Assembly: GCA_900457075.1 (NCBI GenBank)
Contig: UGYN01000002.1
Span: 2,294,001-2,358,000 of the forward strand
Direction of reading: 5' to 3'
From: Serratia quinivorans
GTDB lineage: Bacteria > Pseudomonadota > Gammaproteobacteria > Enterobacterales > Enterobacteriaceae
DNA length: 64,000 bases
The notes under the pieces were generated by a model. It saw only the letters and a program-made list of their open reading frames with translations. It ran no database searches and had not been told where the DNA came from. The position numbers and the translations under genes were made by a program. Positions 32,904 to 43,270 of the stretch are shown one piece after another. How positions within the stretch are numbered: the stretch's first letter is position 1; each line of letters opens with the position of its first letter.

Positions 32904-34100
32904 ATGTCCGCGTCTTTTTATCAGCAGTTGGAACAACAACTTGAGACCACCCGCAGCGAAGGTTTGTTCAAAGAAGAACGCATTATTACCAGCGCTCAGC
33001 AGGCGGATATTGCCGTTGCTGACGGCCGCCATGTGATCAACTTCTGCGCCAACAACTATCTTGGCCTGGCCAACCACCCGGCAATGATTGCGGCAGCCAA
33101 GGCCGGTATGGACAGCCACGGTTTCGGCATGGCGTCGGTACGCTTTATCTGCGGCACCCAGGACAGCCATAAACAGCTGGAGCAAAAGCTGGCCGATTTT
33201 CTCGGTATGGAAGACGCCATTTTGTACTCCTCCTGCTTTGATGCCAACGGCGGGCTGTTCGAAACCCTGTTGGGCCCGGAAGACGCGATTATCTCCGATG
33301 CGTTAAACCATGCGTCGATCATTGACGGCGTTCGCCTGTGCAAGGCGAAGCGCTACCGTTACGCCAACAACGACATGACCGAACTGGCTGCGCAGCTTGA
33401 GCAGGCGAAAGCCGACGGCGCACGCCACATTATCATCGCCACCGACGGCGTGTTCTCAATGGACGGTGTGATCGCCAACCTGAAAGGGGTGTGTGACCTG
33501 GCAGACCAATATCAGGCGCTGGTGATGGTCGATGACTCCCACGCGGTCGGTTTTGTCGGGGCCAACGGGCGCGGCACCCACGAATATTGTGAAGTCATGG
33601 GTCGCGTCGACATCATTACCGGCACCCTGGGCAAGGCATTGGGCGGCGCTTCCGGCGGATATACCGCAGCGAAAAAGGAAGTGGTGGAGTGGCTGCGTCA
33701 GCGTTCGCGCCCATATCTGTTCTCCAACTCGTTGGCACCGGCGATTGTCGCCGCTTCGATTAAAGTCCTGGAACTGCTGGAGCAGGGTGACGCGTTGCGC
33801 GACCGCCTGTGGGCCAATGCCAGCCTGTTCCGTGAAAAAATGACCGCGGCGGGCTTTACGCTGGCCGGGGCCGATCACGCCATCATCCCGGTGATGTTGG
33901 GTGAAGCAAAACTGGCGCAGGAATTTGCCAATGCGTTGCTCAAGGAAGGCATTTATGTAACGGGTTTCTTCTATCCGGTGGTGCCGAAAGGCCAGGCGCG
34001 CATCCGTACCCAGATGTCCGCCGATCATACCCCGGAGCAAATTGAACGTGCGATTGCGGCGTTCATTCGTATCGGTAAAGATCTTGGCGTTATTGCATAA
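32904..34100 (+). CDS. kbl: 2-amino-3-ketobutyrate coenzyme A ligase
   Basis: PLP enzyme that cleaves 2-amino-3-ketobutyrate with CoA to glycine and acetyl-CoA, the second step of threonine degradation. 398 aa. The PLP lysine is in [17 protein letters not shown] near 244; DGVFSMDG and [11 protein letters not shown] are upstream cofactor contacts. A GGAG ribosome site lies upstream. It is followed 9 bp later by tdh, which makes its substrate. The pair is the kbl-tdh operon, known in E. coli to be controlled by Lrp. Confidence 0.98.
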   Translation: MSASFYQQLEQQLETTRSEGLFKEERIITSAQQADIAVADGRHVINFCANNYLGLANHPAMIAAAKAGMDSHGFGMASVRFICGTQDSHKQLEQKLADFLGMEDAILYSSCFDANGGLFETLLGPEDAIISDALNHASIIDGVRLCKAKRYRYANNDMTELAAQLEQAKADGARHIIIATDGVFSMDGVIANLKGVCDLADQYQALVMVDDSHAVGFVGANGRGTHEYCEVMGRVDIITGTLGKALGGASGGYTAAKKEVVEWLRQRSRPYLFSNSLAPAIVAASIKVLELLEQGDALRDRLWANASLFREKMTAAGFTLAGADHAIIPVMLGEAKLAQEFANALLKEGIYVTGFFYPVVPKGQARIRTQMSADHTPEQIERAIAAFIRIGKDLGVIA

Positions 34101-34109
34101 GGTAAAACC

Positions 34110-35135
34110 ATGAAAGCATTGTCAAAACTGAAAGCGGAAGAAGGGATTTGGATGACCGATGTGCCTCAGCCGGAACTGGGCCATAACGACATCATGATTA
34201 AAATCCGTAAAACTGCGATCTGCGGTACCGATGTTCATATTTATAACTGGGATGAATGGTCACAGAAAACCATCCCGGTCCCTATGGTGGTCGGCCACGA
34301 ATATGTGGGTGAAGTGGTCGCCATCGGCCAGGAAGTCAAAGGCTTCACCGTCGGTGACCGCGTTTCCGGCGAAGGCCATATCACCTGTGGCCATTGCCGT
34401 AACTGCCGTGGTGGCCGTACGCACCTGTGTCGCAACACCACCGGCGTGGGCGTGAACCGTCCAGGCTCATTTGCTGAATATCTGGTGATCCCGGCGTTTA
34501 ACGCCTTCAAAATCCCGGACAATATTTCCGATGAGCTGGCGTCTATCTTCGACCCGTTCGGCAATGCGGTTCACACCGCGCTGTCGTTTGATCTGGTTGG
34601 CGAAGACGTGCTGGTTTCCGGTGCCGGGCCGATCGGCATCATGGCGGCGGCGGTGTGCAAGCACGTTGGCGCCCGCCATGTGGTGATCACCGACGTTAAC
34701 GAATACCGCCTGGATCTGGCGCGCAAAATGGGCGTGACCCGTGCGGTGAACGTCAGCAAAGAAAACCTGAACGACGTGATGGCCGAGCTGGGCATGACTG
34801 AGGGCTTTGACGTTGGGTTGGAAATGTCCGGTGCGCCACCGGCGTTCCGTACCTTGCTCAATGCGATGAACCACGGCGGGCGTATTGCCATGCTGGGTAT
34901 TCCACCGTCGGATATGTCGATCGACTGGAATCAGGTGATCTTCAAGGGGCTGTTTATCAAAGGGATTTACGGCCGTGAAATGTTTGAGACCTGGTACAAG
35001 ATGGCAGCGCTGATTCAGTCTGGCCTGGATCTGACACCTATCATCACTCACCGTTTCACAATCGACCAGTTCCAACAAGGCTTTGACGCCATGCGCTCCG
35101 GCCAGTCCGGCAAAGTGATACTGAGCTGGGATTAG
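34110..35135 (+). CDS. tdh: L-threonine 3-dehydrogenase
   Basis: NAD+-dependent zinc dehydrogenase oxidising threonine to 2-amino-3-ketobutyrate, used by Kbl. 341 aa. Catalytic zinc ligands are in TAICGTDVH (Cys38) and GHEYVGEV (His63). The structural zinc site is [18 protein letters not shown] near 90-107. The NAD fold has [13 protein letters not shown] near 170. Second gene of kbl-tdh, convergent with adiA. Confidence 0.98.
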   Translation: MKALSKLKAEEGIWMTDVPQPELGHNDIMIKIRKTAICGTDVHIYNWDEWSQKTIPVPMVVGHEYVGEVVAIGQEVKGFTVGDRVSGEGHITCGHCRNCRGGRTHLCRNTTGVGVNRPGSFAEYLVIPAFNAFKIPDNISDELASIFDPFGNAVHTALSFDLVGEDVLVSGAGPIGIMAAAVCKHVGARHVVITDVNEYRLDLARKMGVTRAVNVSKENLNDVMAELGMTEGFDVGLEMSGAPPAFRTLLNAMNHGGRIAMLGIPPSDMSIDWNQVIFKGLFIKGIYGREMFETWYKMAALIQSGLDLTPIITHRFTIDQFQQGFDAMRSGQSGKVILSWD

Positions 35136-35160
35136 TTTTTAAATCCGGGTTCGATGTGGG

Positions 35161-35186
35161 TAAAAAGGGCCGGAATTTCCGGCCCT
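35161..35186 (-). terminator. Terminator of adiA, also after tdh
   Basis: Stem AGGGCCGG/CCGGCCCT between convergent genes. On the minus strand it is followed by five U, matching adiA transcription. Confidence 0.75.
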
Positions 35187-35238
35187 GAATGCGTGCTCAA
35201 GTATTAATTGCACGGGCCATGTATGGTGCTTCAGTCAG

Positions 35239-37524
35239 TTAGGATTTAATACACAACACCTGGTACTCGCCCTTATCGGTAATGGTAATACCTGCGGTTT
35301 CGTGTTCAAACCCTGCGAAGGTGTCATCCCATTTTTGCAATGCGAGCAGGTAGGCAATTTGCGCACTTTCCTTGTCGCCCACGCGTTCACCGAACTTCTC
35401 ACCGGACATCAGCATAGGAATGCCGGGTGGGTAAGGAAGAACCGCATTGGCTGCTATCCTGCCATGCAGGTCCTTAAGGCTGACCGGTTCAACGTCGTAG
35501 CGAACCAGTTTTTGGTACGCGGCACGCGGTGTTAATACCGGTGTTGGCAGAGCGTCATAGGCCTGGTTAAGCAACTTGCCGAGGTCATCTTGTTTCAGGA
35601 AGGCAAACATCTTATCGCCGAGATCTTTCAGGCCCAGGGCGCCATACTCCGCGCTGTATTTTGCGGCGAGATCCGGCAGCACTTCGGACAGCGGGGTGTT
35701 GGCGTCATAATGACGTTTAAAGGACAGCAGCGCTTCCAGTAGGGTACCCCATTTCCCTTTGGTCACCCCCATAGAGAACAGGAACATCAGTTGGAAGTCG
35801 GTGGTGCGGGTTGGCACAATGCCGTTGCGGGCTAACCAGGCATTAACCAATGCTGCCGGTACCCCGGTATCTTCCAGCGTACCGTCCACTTTAATGCCTG
35901 GAGCCAGGATGCTGACTTTGACCGGGTCGATCATTGCCCAATCCGCGTCGAGATTTTTGAAACCATGCCACTTATCTTCTGGCTTCATCACCCAGTAGCT
36001 TTGATCGGTAGCCAGAGCCTCTGCGGGGATATCTTGGAATGGGACGTCTTTTTCTTCCCCGGGTTTGCGACCTTTTTCGATATTCCAGGGTTTAAAGAAC
36101 CACTCTTCCTTCGCCTTGAATTCAGTATGCAGACGGGCTAATGCCTGACGGAAGTCCACTGCTTCATTGATGGCCTCTTGGGTCAGCGATTGGCCTGATT
36201 CGCCATCCATCATATTTGCGGCAATGTCGTTAGACGCGGCAATGATATAAGACGGTGAGGTGGTGGTGTGCATCATATAGGCTTGGTTAAAGCGTGGGAA
36301 ATCTAAGGGTTTCTTACCGTTACGGATATGGATATATGAGGCGGGTGACAGCGCATTGAGCATTTTATGGCTGGACTGGGTAGCGACGACCGTTGATAAA
36401 TCCGAGGTATGATCTTTTGGGTCGCCGCGCATAGCAAAGTAGTTGTTATACATCGGGTTAAAGCGTGCATAGCCGTACCAGGCTTCATCGAAGTGAACTA
36501 CTGGGATAAAAGTCCCCTTACCCTCGATAACGTTTACTACCTCTGCCGCGTTATAGCAAATACCGTCATAAGTGCAGTTGGTTAACACAAAGTAATCTAT
36601 TGATGTGATGCCAAGTGGATTTTCATCCATTTTAGTCTTTATGGTATCAGGGAGCATCTCTGATTTTGGCACCGGGCCGATAATCCCATAAGGGTTGCGG
36701 CTGGGGATCATGTAGGTCGGTGTAGCACCGGTGAGGATCAGCCCCTGCTCGATCGATTTATGGCAGTTGCGGTCAACCACCGCCCCACGATCTTCGGTTA
36801 AGCAGGCCTGCATCACGCTGCGATTGGAGCCAGAGGTACCCACCACGCCGGAATAGGATTTTTCAGCGCCAAACACGCGGGCAATATTTGTTTCGCTGTC
36901 TTTGAAAGAGCCGGTGTGATCCAGCAATGAGCCCAGCGCGGTTCGCTCGATGCCTGAATCGGTACGAAACAGGTTCTCGCCATAGAAATCGTGAAATACG
37001 CGGCCGGCCGGCGTTTTGGTAAAGCCGACCCCGCCCTGGTGCCCTGGCACCGCCCAGGAATATTCATGGGTCTGGTTGTATTTCATTATGGCCGACATCA
37101 GCGGCGGCAGCAGCTGCTGCCGATAGCGTCTAATGGCGGCCATAATGCGCCCGGCGATAAAATCAGCCGAGTCTTCCAGGATCCAGGCGAACTCACTGAT
37201 TTGTTCCATCATGTCGAGGCTGAGTTCTTTGGTGACGGTGCCGCGGTCGCTCAGCAGAAACACTGGTGCATTTTCTTGGCGCTCATGCAGTTTATCCAAT
37301 AATTTCTGTGCGGGATCGGCTGCTTTCTTATCGGGCATGCTGCGGGCCAGCAGCAGACAATCAATGGGTTCGTTAGCGTCAATAATGGACTCACCGTCCT
37401 GCAAAGAAGTGGCGCGCATGACTTCAACATCACGGCCATTCAACTGCTCAATCAGGCGTCCAATGGCGGCGGTGGGGTAACCGCCCGGTGTTGTAAACTC
37501 GCTTTCTACCAGTAATGCTTTCAT
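35239..37524 (-). CDS. adiA: Biodegradative (acid-inducible) arginine decarboxylase
   Basis: PLP enzyme that decarboxylates arginine to agmatine, consuming a proton; part of acid resistance. 761 aa, close to E. coli AdiA. The N-terminal wing domain (about 1-130), PLP-binding core with lysine in TQSSHKMLNALS near 385, and TNCTYDGICYN, HFDEAWYGYARF upstream, follow the AdiA order; a lysine or ornithine decarboxylase is less similar. ATG 37524 has the GGAG site 9 bp upstream; an ATG at 37539 lies inside that site. In E. coli adiA is with adiY and the antiporter adiC; neither is adjacent here. Confidence 0.92.
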   Translation of the reverse strand: MKALLVESEFTTPGGYPTAAIGRLIEQLNGRDVEVMRATSLQDGESIIDANEPIDCLLLARSMPDKKAADPAQKLLDKLHERQENAPVFLLSDRGTVTKELSLDMMEQISEFAWILEDSADFIAGRIMAAIRRYRQQLLPPLMSAIMKYNQTHEYSWAVPGHQGGVGFTKTPAGRVFHDFYGENLFRTDSGIERTALGSLLDHTGSFKDSETNIARVFGAEKSYSGVVGTSGSNRSVMQACLTEDRGAVVDRNCHKSIEQGLILTGATPTYMIPSRNPYGIIGPVPKSEMLPDTIKTKMDENPLGITSIDYFVLTNCTYDGICYNAAEVVNVIEGKGTFIPVVHFDEAWYGYARFNPMYNNYFAMRGDPKDHTSDLSTVVATQSSHKMLNALSPASYIHIRNGKKPLDFPRFNQAYMMHTTTSPSYIIAASNDIAANMMDGESGQSLTQEAINEAVDFRQALARLHTEFKAKEEWFFKPWNIEKGRKPGEEKDVPFQDIPAEALATDQSYWVMKPEDKWHGFKNLDADWAMIDPVKVSILAPGIKVDGTLEDTGVPAALVNAWLARNGIVPTRTTDFQLMFLFSMGVTKGKWGTLLEALLSFKRHYDANTPLSEVLPDLAAKYSAEYGALGLKDLGDKMFAFLKQDDLGKLLNQAYDALPTPVLTPRAAYQKLVRYDVEPVSLKDLHGRIAANAVLPYPPGIPMLMSGEKFGERVGDKESAQIAYLLALQKWDDTFAGFEHETAGITITDKGEYQVLCIKS

Positions 37525-37880
37525 ATCAATAAACTCCATTTATGTATTGATCGTTGTTTAACCTATGCCTGTTTTGCCGACGTATTATTGATATAGATTA
37601 ATAAAAATTAATATTCGCGGTGGTTATTAATGTTTTTGCGATCATGTGAAATGGAATGATTGGTATGGTTTTGCATTTAAATTATTTGATTTATATTGTT
37701 TTTATTGCTTTGTTTTCTACATTTCTGCTATTTAAAAATGATATTTTCATCATCATAATTAAAGAATTATTAATGAGTTTATCGGGTGTGATGATCGAGG
37801 TTACGGGCGGCGTGAGGGGATTTCAGAAAAAGAAAAGCGACAAGCAGAGCCTCTGCTTGTCGCCTGTTTTAGCGGGAAAC
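37525..37880. other. AT-rich region upstream of adiA
   Basis: About 300 bp of very AT-rich DNA between adiA and the yibQ terminator. It holds ATTAATAAAAATTAAT-type repeats near 37593-37610. Such DNA often binds H-NS, which fits silencing of a gene needed only at low pH. A 76-codon plus-strand frame (37656-37886) runs into the yibQ terminator and I regard it as chance. Confidence 0.5.
37832..37863 (-). terminator. Rho-independent terminator of yibQ
   Basis: Perfect 13 bp inverted repeat (GCGACAAGCAGAG/CTCTGCTTGTCGC), followed on the minus strand by a U-rich tract. It comes after the gpmI-envC-yibQ unit. Confidence 0.85.
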
Positions 37881-38855
37881 TTATGACTTGGTTTGTTCCG
37901 GCCCTGTCCAGCGTTGCCACTGGCGTTGAATAAATGTCACGGCGGGTGACTGCGCCACGCTTTCGCCGATCACGCTTATAGCCTTGCTGGCGTTGACTTT
38001 TTCCTTCGGCAACTTGACCTTGCACTGCTTGATACCGCCGGTGAACGGGTTCTTCGGCTGCGGTTTCGGCGGTTTGGCCACTGGTGGGACGTAACTGCCG
38101 CCGCTGCTACCTTGCGGTTCATTCAGCAGGGAGCTCGGTTTTACCAGTACGATATCGGCCGGCAGCGTCGGCAGCATTTGCTGCAACACTCTTACCGTTG
38201 CCGGGCGCGGGTGGCCAATGGCGATGGCGGAACCATTGCGTCGTGCCAGCTCGACCGCGCGGTTGAACTGACGGCGGATGTCGGCTTCGTTGGCGGTATC
38301 ATCCAGGAATACCTTCCGCTTGATCACCTTCACGTGTGTGCCGGCGGCAGCGCGGGTGGCCTGGCTATTGCCAATGGTCATGCTGTCGAGGAAATAGAGC
38401 TGGTAGCTGTCGAGCGCCTGCATCACTTTCTGCATGCCCGGCAGGCTGGAGGTCATGGCGCTGCCCATGTGGTTATTCATACCCACCGCATAGGGCACAT
38501 TATTGACCGCATTGCGGATAATGCGCTGGATCTCTTCGCTGCTCATGGAGGGCTGTAACGTATCGCGTTCCAGTGGTTGCTTGCTGAGCGGTGCCATCGG
38601 CATATGGATCAGCACTTCGCGGCCCTGACTGTGGGCGCGGGTGGCCATTAAATGGGCATGAGGGGCGTTGGGCAGAACGGCGACGGAGATCGCGGTTGGC
38701 ATCTGCAGCACGGCACCTTCCTCATGCGGCCGATAGCCCACGTCATCAATAACGATGGATAACTTCCCTGCCTGTGCGGCACAAACCTGCAGCAGACAGC
38801 CAATCAATACGACAGTACGGGTTTTGATATAGCGCAAATCTATCTTCCCAACCAC
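37881..38855 (-). CDS. yibQ: YibQ, divergent polysaccharide deacetylase family exported protein
   Basis: 324 aa with a signal peptide (VVLIGCLLQVCAAQAG). The domain from KLSIVIDDVGYRPHEE to about residue 240 is the divergent polysaccharide deacetylase fold: MNNHMGSAMTS near 127 and AIAIGHPRPATV near 210 hold the histidines of the family. A proline-rich stretch (about 255-275) leads to a basic tail. Periplasmic and likely linked to cell-wall or envelope metabolism, since it overlaps envC by 16 bp. Substrate unknown. Confidence 0.88.
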   Translation of the reverse strand: MVGKIDLRYIKTRTVVLIGCLLQVCAAQAGKLSIVIDDVGYRPHEEGAVLQMPTAISVAVLPNAPHAHLMATRAHSQGREVLIHMPMAPLSKQPLERDTLQPSMSSEEIQRIIRNAVNNVPYAVGMNNHMGSAMTSSLPGMQKVMQALDSYQLYFLDSMTIGNSQATRAAAGTHVKVIKRKVFLDDTANEADIRRQFNRAVELARRNGSAIAIGHPRPATVRVLQQMLPTLPADIVLVKPSSLLNEPQGSSGGSYVPPVAKPPKPQPKNPFTGGIKQCKVKLPKEKVNASKAISVIGESVAQSPAVTFIQRQWQRWTGPEQTKS

Positions 38856-40174
38856 GGCAGTGGGTTAACGGCCTGACCCTGGCGACGAATTTCGAAATAG
38901 AGCGACGGCGTTCCCTGGCCCCCGCTGGTACCCACTAAGGCGATTGGTTGACCGGCACGCACCTGCGCCCCGACATTGACCAACGCGCTTTGGTTGTAGC
39001 CATACAGACTCATGTCACCCTTACCGTGCTCGATGACGACCACCAGGCCATAGCCCTGTAACCAGTCGGCCAGCAATACGCGGCCATCGGCAATGGCTTT
39101 CACTTCGCTGCCTTCTCTGGCCTCGATGACCATGCCTTTCCAGCGTAGCTCGCCCTGCAGCTGTTCGCCGAAACCGTGCAGTGTGCGGCCGCGCACCGGC
39201 CATATGGCCTGTCCGTTTGGTCGACCGAGGCCGCCGGTACGGGCCATCAGTGAACGGTCGGCTTCGCTTGGTTTATAGCTGGTGCCGGTTTTCTTCGCCT
39301 GCTGTTCTTTGACGCGAACCTGTTCGCGCACCTTGGCGGCTTCACGCGCTTCTCGTTCCGCACGGGCGCGGGCTTCTCGTTCGGCCCGGGCAATTTTGTC
39401 GCGCATGCGGGTTTCGTTCTGACGCAGTTCCACCAGACGTTGCTGATCTTTTTCCAGCGAGGCTTCCAGTGCGGTTAGCGTTTTCTTACGCGCTCCGCGT
39501 GCCTGCTCCAGCTTCTGTTGCTGCGTCTGTTGCTCGCCCAGCAGCGATTTCTGTTGGCCTTGCTTGGCGACCAGCGTGGTTTTTTGCTTGGCCAGTTCGG
39601 CGCGGGTTTGTTTCAGCTCTTCAATCGTTTGCTGGCGTGCTTCGTTCAGATAACCGAAGTAAGCCAAAATACGTTCGCTGCGTTGGCTCTCTTCACCGCT
39701 AAGCACCAACTGGACGGCGCTGTGCTGGCCCTGCCTAAAGGCGGCATCGAGTTGCTTGGCAAGGATTTCCTGCTGGGTTGACTGCTGTTTTTGCAGCTTG
39801 GCGATTGAGGCGTTCAGGCCGGAGATATCTTTCCCCAACTGGCTCAAAGTGCCCTGGGTATCACGCAGCAGGCGGCTGGCCTGCGCGATGGTTTTTTCTT
39901 GCTGCTTAAGCTGATCCTGCAGTGAGCTGCGCTGTTGCTGCTGCTGTTTAACCGCCTTTTCTTTCTCGGCGATGCTCTGCTGGATGTCTTTGAGTTGGGA
40001 TTTGTTGTCTTCCGCCGCCTGGCTGGCTAACGGCAACAACAAGACGCCAGCGTAAAATACGCTGGCGCACATGGTGGTCAACTTCCTTGGCGCGGTGCGT
40101 TCAGGCAGCGGTTGGCTGCCTGCGTTTGCGCTTCGGGTTACCCTTGATAGTGCAAAAAACGCCTTTTCCCTCAT
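38840..40174 (-). CDS. envC: EnvC, murein hydrolase activator
   Basis: Periplasmic activator of the amidases AmiA and AmiB at the division septum. 444 aa: N-terminal export signal, a long coiled coil rich in Gln, Lys and Glu (about 55-300), and a LytM/M23 domain (about 325-440) with RWKGMVIEAREGSEVKAIAD and HGKGDMSLYGYNQSALVNVG. The metal-binding residues of active M23 enzymes are not all present, as in E. coli EnvC, which activates but does not cut. The exact start is unsure: 40174 gives a long leader, and MCASVFYAG (about residue 35) would give a conventional signal peptide. Confidence 0.93.
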   Translation of the reverse strand: MREKAFFALSRVTRSANAGSQPLPERTAPRKLTTMCASVFYAGVLLLPLASQAAEDNKSQLKDIQQSIAEKEKAVKQQQQQRSSLQDQLKQQEKTIAQASRLLRDTQGTLSQLGKDISGLNASIAKLQKQQSTQQEILAKQLDAAFRQGQHSAVQLVLSGEESQRSERILAYFGYLNEARQQTIEELKQTRAELAKQKTTLVAKQGQQKSLLGEQQTQQQKLEQARGARKKTLTALEASLEKDQQRLVELRQNETRMRDKIARAEREARARAEREAREAAKVREQVRVKEQQAKKTGTSYKPSEADRSLMARTGGLGRPNGQAIWPVRGRTLHGFGEQLQGELRWKGMVIEAREGSEVKAIADGRVLLADWLQGYGLVVVIEHGKGDMSLYGYNQSALVNVGAQVRAGQPIALVGTSGGQGTPSLYFEIRRQGQAVNPLPWLGR

Positions 40175-40183
40175 GGAGAAGGA

Positions 40184-41729
40184 TTATTCCACGATGAACA
40201 GCGGCTTACCAGTCATCTCTTGCGGGATTTCCATTCCCATCAGCGCCAGCATGGTTGGCGCGATGTCCGAAAGCTTGCCACCATTGACTGCGCTGGCAGG
40301 CTTGCCGATGTAAATCAGCGGTACCGGCAGGCTGGTGTGAGCGGTATGCGCCTGGCCGGTAGCCGGATCGCGCATTTGTTCGGCGTTGCCGTGATCGGCG
40401 GTGATCAGCAACTGCCCGTCGACGGCCTTAACTGCCTCAACCACCTGAGCAATGCAGTTATCCAGAGTTTCTACTGCCTTCACTGCCGCGTCGTAGACCC
40501 CGGTATGGCCCACCATGTCCCCATTCGGATAGTTGCAGATAATGGCGTCGTATTTACCACTGGCAATGGCGGCCAGCAGTTTGTCGGTCAGCTCGGCGGC
40601 GCTCATTTCCGGCTGCAGATCGTAGGTAGCGACCTTCGGTGAGTTGATCAGCACGCGATCTTCACCGGTGAAGGGTTCTTCAATACCGCCGTTAAAGAAG
40701 AAGGTGACGTGAGCGTATTTTTCGGTTTCCGAGATGCGTAGCTGGGTCTTGTCGTGTTTCATCAGCCACTCACCGAAGGTATTGCTCAGCGATGCAGGCG
40801 GATAGGCGCAAGGGGCTTTGATGTCGGCGGCATACTCGGTCAACATCACGAAATCACCAAAATTGATGATTTTGGCGCGAGGGAAACCGTCGAAATCGGC
40901 ATTAACGAAAGAGCGGACGATCTGGCGTGCGCGATCGGCACGGAAGTTCATGAAGATCAGTGCGTCGCCATCATGTAATTCGGCCTTGGCTTCACCGGCG
41001 GCTTGCAGCACGGTCGGCTTGACGAATTCGTCGTTTTCACCGCGCTCGTAAGCGGCCTGCAGAGCACCCACGGCGTTATCGGTGACGTAATCGCCCTTGG
41101 CCTGGGTCAGCAGATCGTAGGCCAGTTGAACACGGTCCCAACGGTTGTCCGCGGTCCATGGCGTAATAACGGCCAATCAGCGACGCGATGCGCCCGGTGC
41201 CCAGTTTGGCAAAGGCATCGCTAAAGCGTTGCAGAGAGGCTTCTGCGCTGCGTGGCGGGGTATCGCGACCGTCCAGGAAAGCGTGCAGGTAAACGGCTTT
41301 GGCGCCGCGCTGCGAAGCCAGTTCAATCATCGCCAGAATATGGTCTTCGTGGCTGTGGACGCCGCCCGGTGACAGCAGGCCCATGATATGTACCGCTTTG
41401 CCGGCCTGTACGGCCTTATCGACCGCCGCCGTCAGCGTCGGGTTGGCGAAGAAATCGCCTTCTTTGATCTCTTTATCCAGTCGGGTCAGGTCCTGATAAA
41501 CGATGCGCCCGGCACCCAGGTTGACGTGGCCGACTTCCGAGTTACCCATCTGGCCGTCAGGCAGGCCGACATCCAGCCCGGACGCGGCGATCAGCTGGTG
41601 TGGCTGCTGTTGCCACAGACGGTCCATTACCGGCGTTTTGGCGTTCAGAATGGCGTTGTCCTGTTGCTCCTCGCGGTGGCCGTAACCGTCCAGGATCACC
41701 AGTACCATCGGCTTTTTGTTACTCGACAT
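40184..41729 (-). CDS. gpmI: 2,3-bisphosphoglycerate-independent phosphoglycerate mutase, interrupted by a +1 frameshift
   Basis: Interconverts 3- and 2-phosphoglycerate in glycolysis, with Mn2+. The start [20 protein letters not shown] has the metal-binding Asp, then [14 protein letters not shown] with the phosphoserine near 64. C-terminal metal-ligand motifs [10 protein letters not shown] and [10 protein letters not shown] are present. The frame breaks after IGRYYAMDR near 41149-41153. Deleting one base of the CCGCGG region gives [14 protein letters not shown] and a protein of 514 aa, exactly the E. coli size, over 3n+1 bases. Because this is a central enzyme, a sequencing error is likely; some bacteria also have GpmA, so a true loss is conceivable. 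First gene of gpmI-envC-yibQ. Confidence 0.92.
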
Positions 41730-42028
41730 TGCGTTAACCTCGTTATGAACTTTTAAGTTGTGAATAGTCATCAACCCCTGGCCGGGCGGATGACTATTCA
41801 CTCTCAAAACCGCCCGATTTTACAACGCGACCGCTTAAAAAGAGCCCAGAGAGATCAAAGTTGCGGTGAACAAGGGCGGCTTTTATGCTGTGGCATCGTG
41901 AATTTCTCAGCGTAGCCCGCAGTTTCTGCAATAGCGCTTGCTTATTGGCTGTATTTGCTGCACTCGGCAGGTATACTCTGGAACCTTGAGTTATTTTTTC
42001 CCTTAACTAACGGGAGTTGTTACACCCC

Positions 42029-42463
42029 ATGCTGCAAGAAATTATGCAATTCGTTAGCAAGCATCCCATACTGAGCCTGGCCTGGATCGCCCTGCTGGTT
42101 GCGGTGATCGTCATGACGTTCAAGAGCAGTTTCTCCAAGGTGAAAGAGATCACCCGTGGTGAAGCCACCCGCCTGATTAATAAAGAAGATGCCGTTGTGG
42201 TTGATACCCGCAGCCGTGATGATTTCCGCCGAGGCCACCTGGCCAACGCCATCAACCTGACCGCCAGCGAAATCAAAAGCGGCAGTCTGGGCGAGTTGGA
42301 AAAACACAAGGCTCAGCCGATCATCGTGGTTTGTGCCAACGGCACCACCTCCCGCGAGCCGGCAGAGAACCTGAGCAAGGCCGGTTTTGAAAACGTAGTT
42401 ACGCTGAAAGACGGTATTGCCGGCTGGAGCGGGGAAAACCTGCCGTTAGTGCGCGGTAAGTAA
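42029..42463 (+). CDS. yibN: YibN, membrane-anchored rhodanese-like protein
   Basis: 144 aa. One N-terminal transmembrane segment ([18 protein letters not shown], about 10-28) is followed by a rhodanese domain with [20 protein letters not shown] and the active-site loop [12 protein letters not shown], which keeps a Cys for sulfur transfer. E. coli YibN lacks a Cys at exactly this place, so activity may differ. The ATG at 42029 gives the family N-terminus; a TTG at 42017 is closer to the ribosome site CGGGAG. First gene of yibN-grxC-secB-gpsA. Confidence 0.93.
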   Translation: MLQEIMQFVSKHPILSLAWIALLVAVIVMTFKSSFSKVKEITRGEATRLINKEDAVVVDTRSRDDFRRGHLANAINLTASEIKSGSLGELEKHKAQPIIVVCANGTTSREPAENLSKAGFENVVTLKDGIAGWSGENLPLVRGK

Positions 42464-42491
42464 TTCTTTAACGTATTTGAGGTGGTAATCC

Positions 42492-42740
42492 ATGGCTAAC
42501 ATTGATATCTACACCAAAGCGACCTGTCCGTTCTGTCATCGCGCCAAAGCGTTGCTGAACAGCAAGGGAGCCGCGTTTAACGAAATCGCCATTGATGGTG
42601 ATAATGAAAAACGCGAAGCGATGATTGCGCGCAGTGGGCGCACCACCGTGCCTCAGATTTTCATCGACGGCCAACATATTGGCGGCTGTGATGATTTATA
42701 TGAACTCGATGCTCGTGGTGGTCTGGATCCGCTGCTTTAA
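42492..42740 (+). CDS. grxC: Glutaredoxin 3
   Basis: 82 aa glutathione-dependent disulfide reductase. The active site CPFC is at residues 11-14 in TKATCPFCHRAK, with the TVPQIF cis-proline loop near 51 and GGCDD near 66. It reduces cytoplasmic disulfides, including those of ribonucleotide reductase, at low rate. Part of yibN-grxC-secB-gpsA, between yibN and secB. Confidence 0.97.
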   Translation: MANIDIYTKATCPFCHRAKALLNSKGAAFNEIAIDGDNEKREAMIARSGRTTVPQIFIDGQHIGGCDDLYELDARGGLDPLL

Positions 42741-42799
42741 GCGGATGACTGCCGGTTACTGAGTATCAATAAGGACGTTTAACCAAGGGTATTACACAC

Positions 42800-43270
42800 A
42801 TGTCAGAACAAAACAGCACAGAGATGGCTTTCCAGATCCAGCGTATTTACACCAAGGATATTTCCTTCGAAGCGCCAAAGGCTCCGCAGGTTTTCCAGCA
42901 GGAATGGCAGCCAGAAGTTAAACTGGATCTAGATACCGCTTCCAGCCAGTTGGCTGATGAAGTGTATGAAGTTGTACTGCGCGTAACCGTGACGGCCTCT
43001 CTGGGCGAAGAAACTGCGTTCCTGTGTGAAGTGCAGCAGGCGGGTATCTTCTCCGTAGCGGGCATCGACGGTACTCAGTTGGCGCATTGCCTGGGTGCAT
43101 ACTGCCCGAACATTCTGTTCCCGTATGCGCGTGAGTGCATCACCAGCCTGGTTTCTCGCGGTACATTCCCGCAGCTGAACCTGGCACCGGTTAACTTTGA
43201 CGCGCTGTTCATGAACTATCTGCAGCAGCAGTCAGAAGGCGAAGGTGCCACACCACATCAGGATGCCTGA
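42800..43270 (+). CDS. secB: Protein-export chaperone SecB
   Basis: 156 aa. Tetrameric chaperone that keeps exported preproteins unfolded and hands them to Sec[21 protein letters not shown] is followed by [10 protein letters not shown] and the conserved core [21 protein letters not shown] with [11 protein letters not shown]. Its last base is the first base of gpsA (stop/start overlap TGATGA-type), so gpsA is translationally coupled. Confidence 0.98.
   Translation: MSEQNSTEMAFQIQRIYTKDISFEAPKAPQVFQQEWQPEVKLDLDTASSQLADEVYEVVLRVTVTASLGEETAFLCEVQQAGIFSVAGIDGTQLAHCLGAYCPNILFPYARECITSLVSRGTFPQLNLAPVNFDALFMNYLQQQSEGEGATPHQDA

Noticed and set aside
37656..37886. 76-codon AT-rich frame upstream of adiA
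   Set aside because: Ends across the yibQ terminator and into yibQ; hydrophobic translation is an effect of AT-rich DNA.
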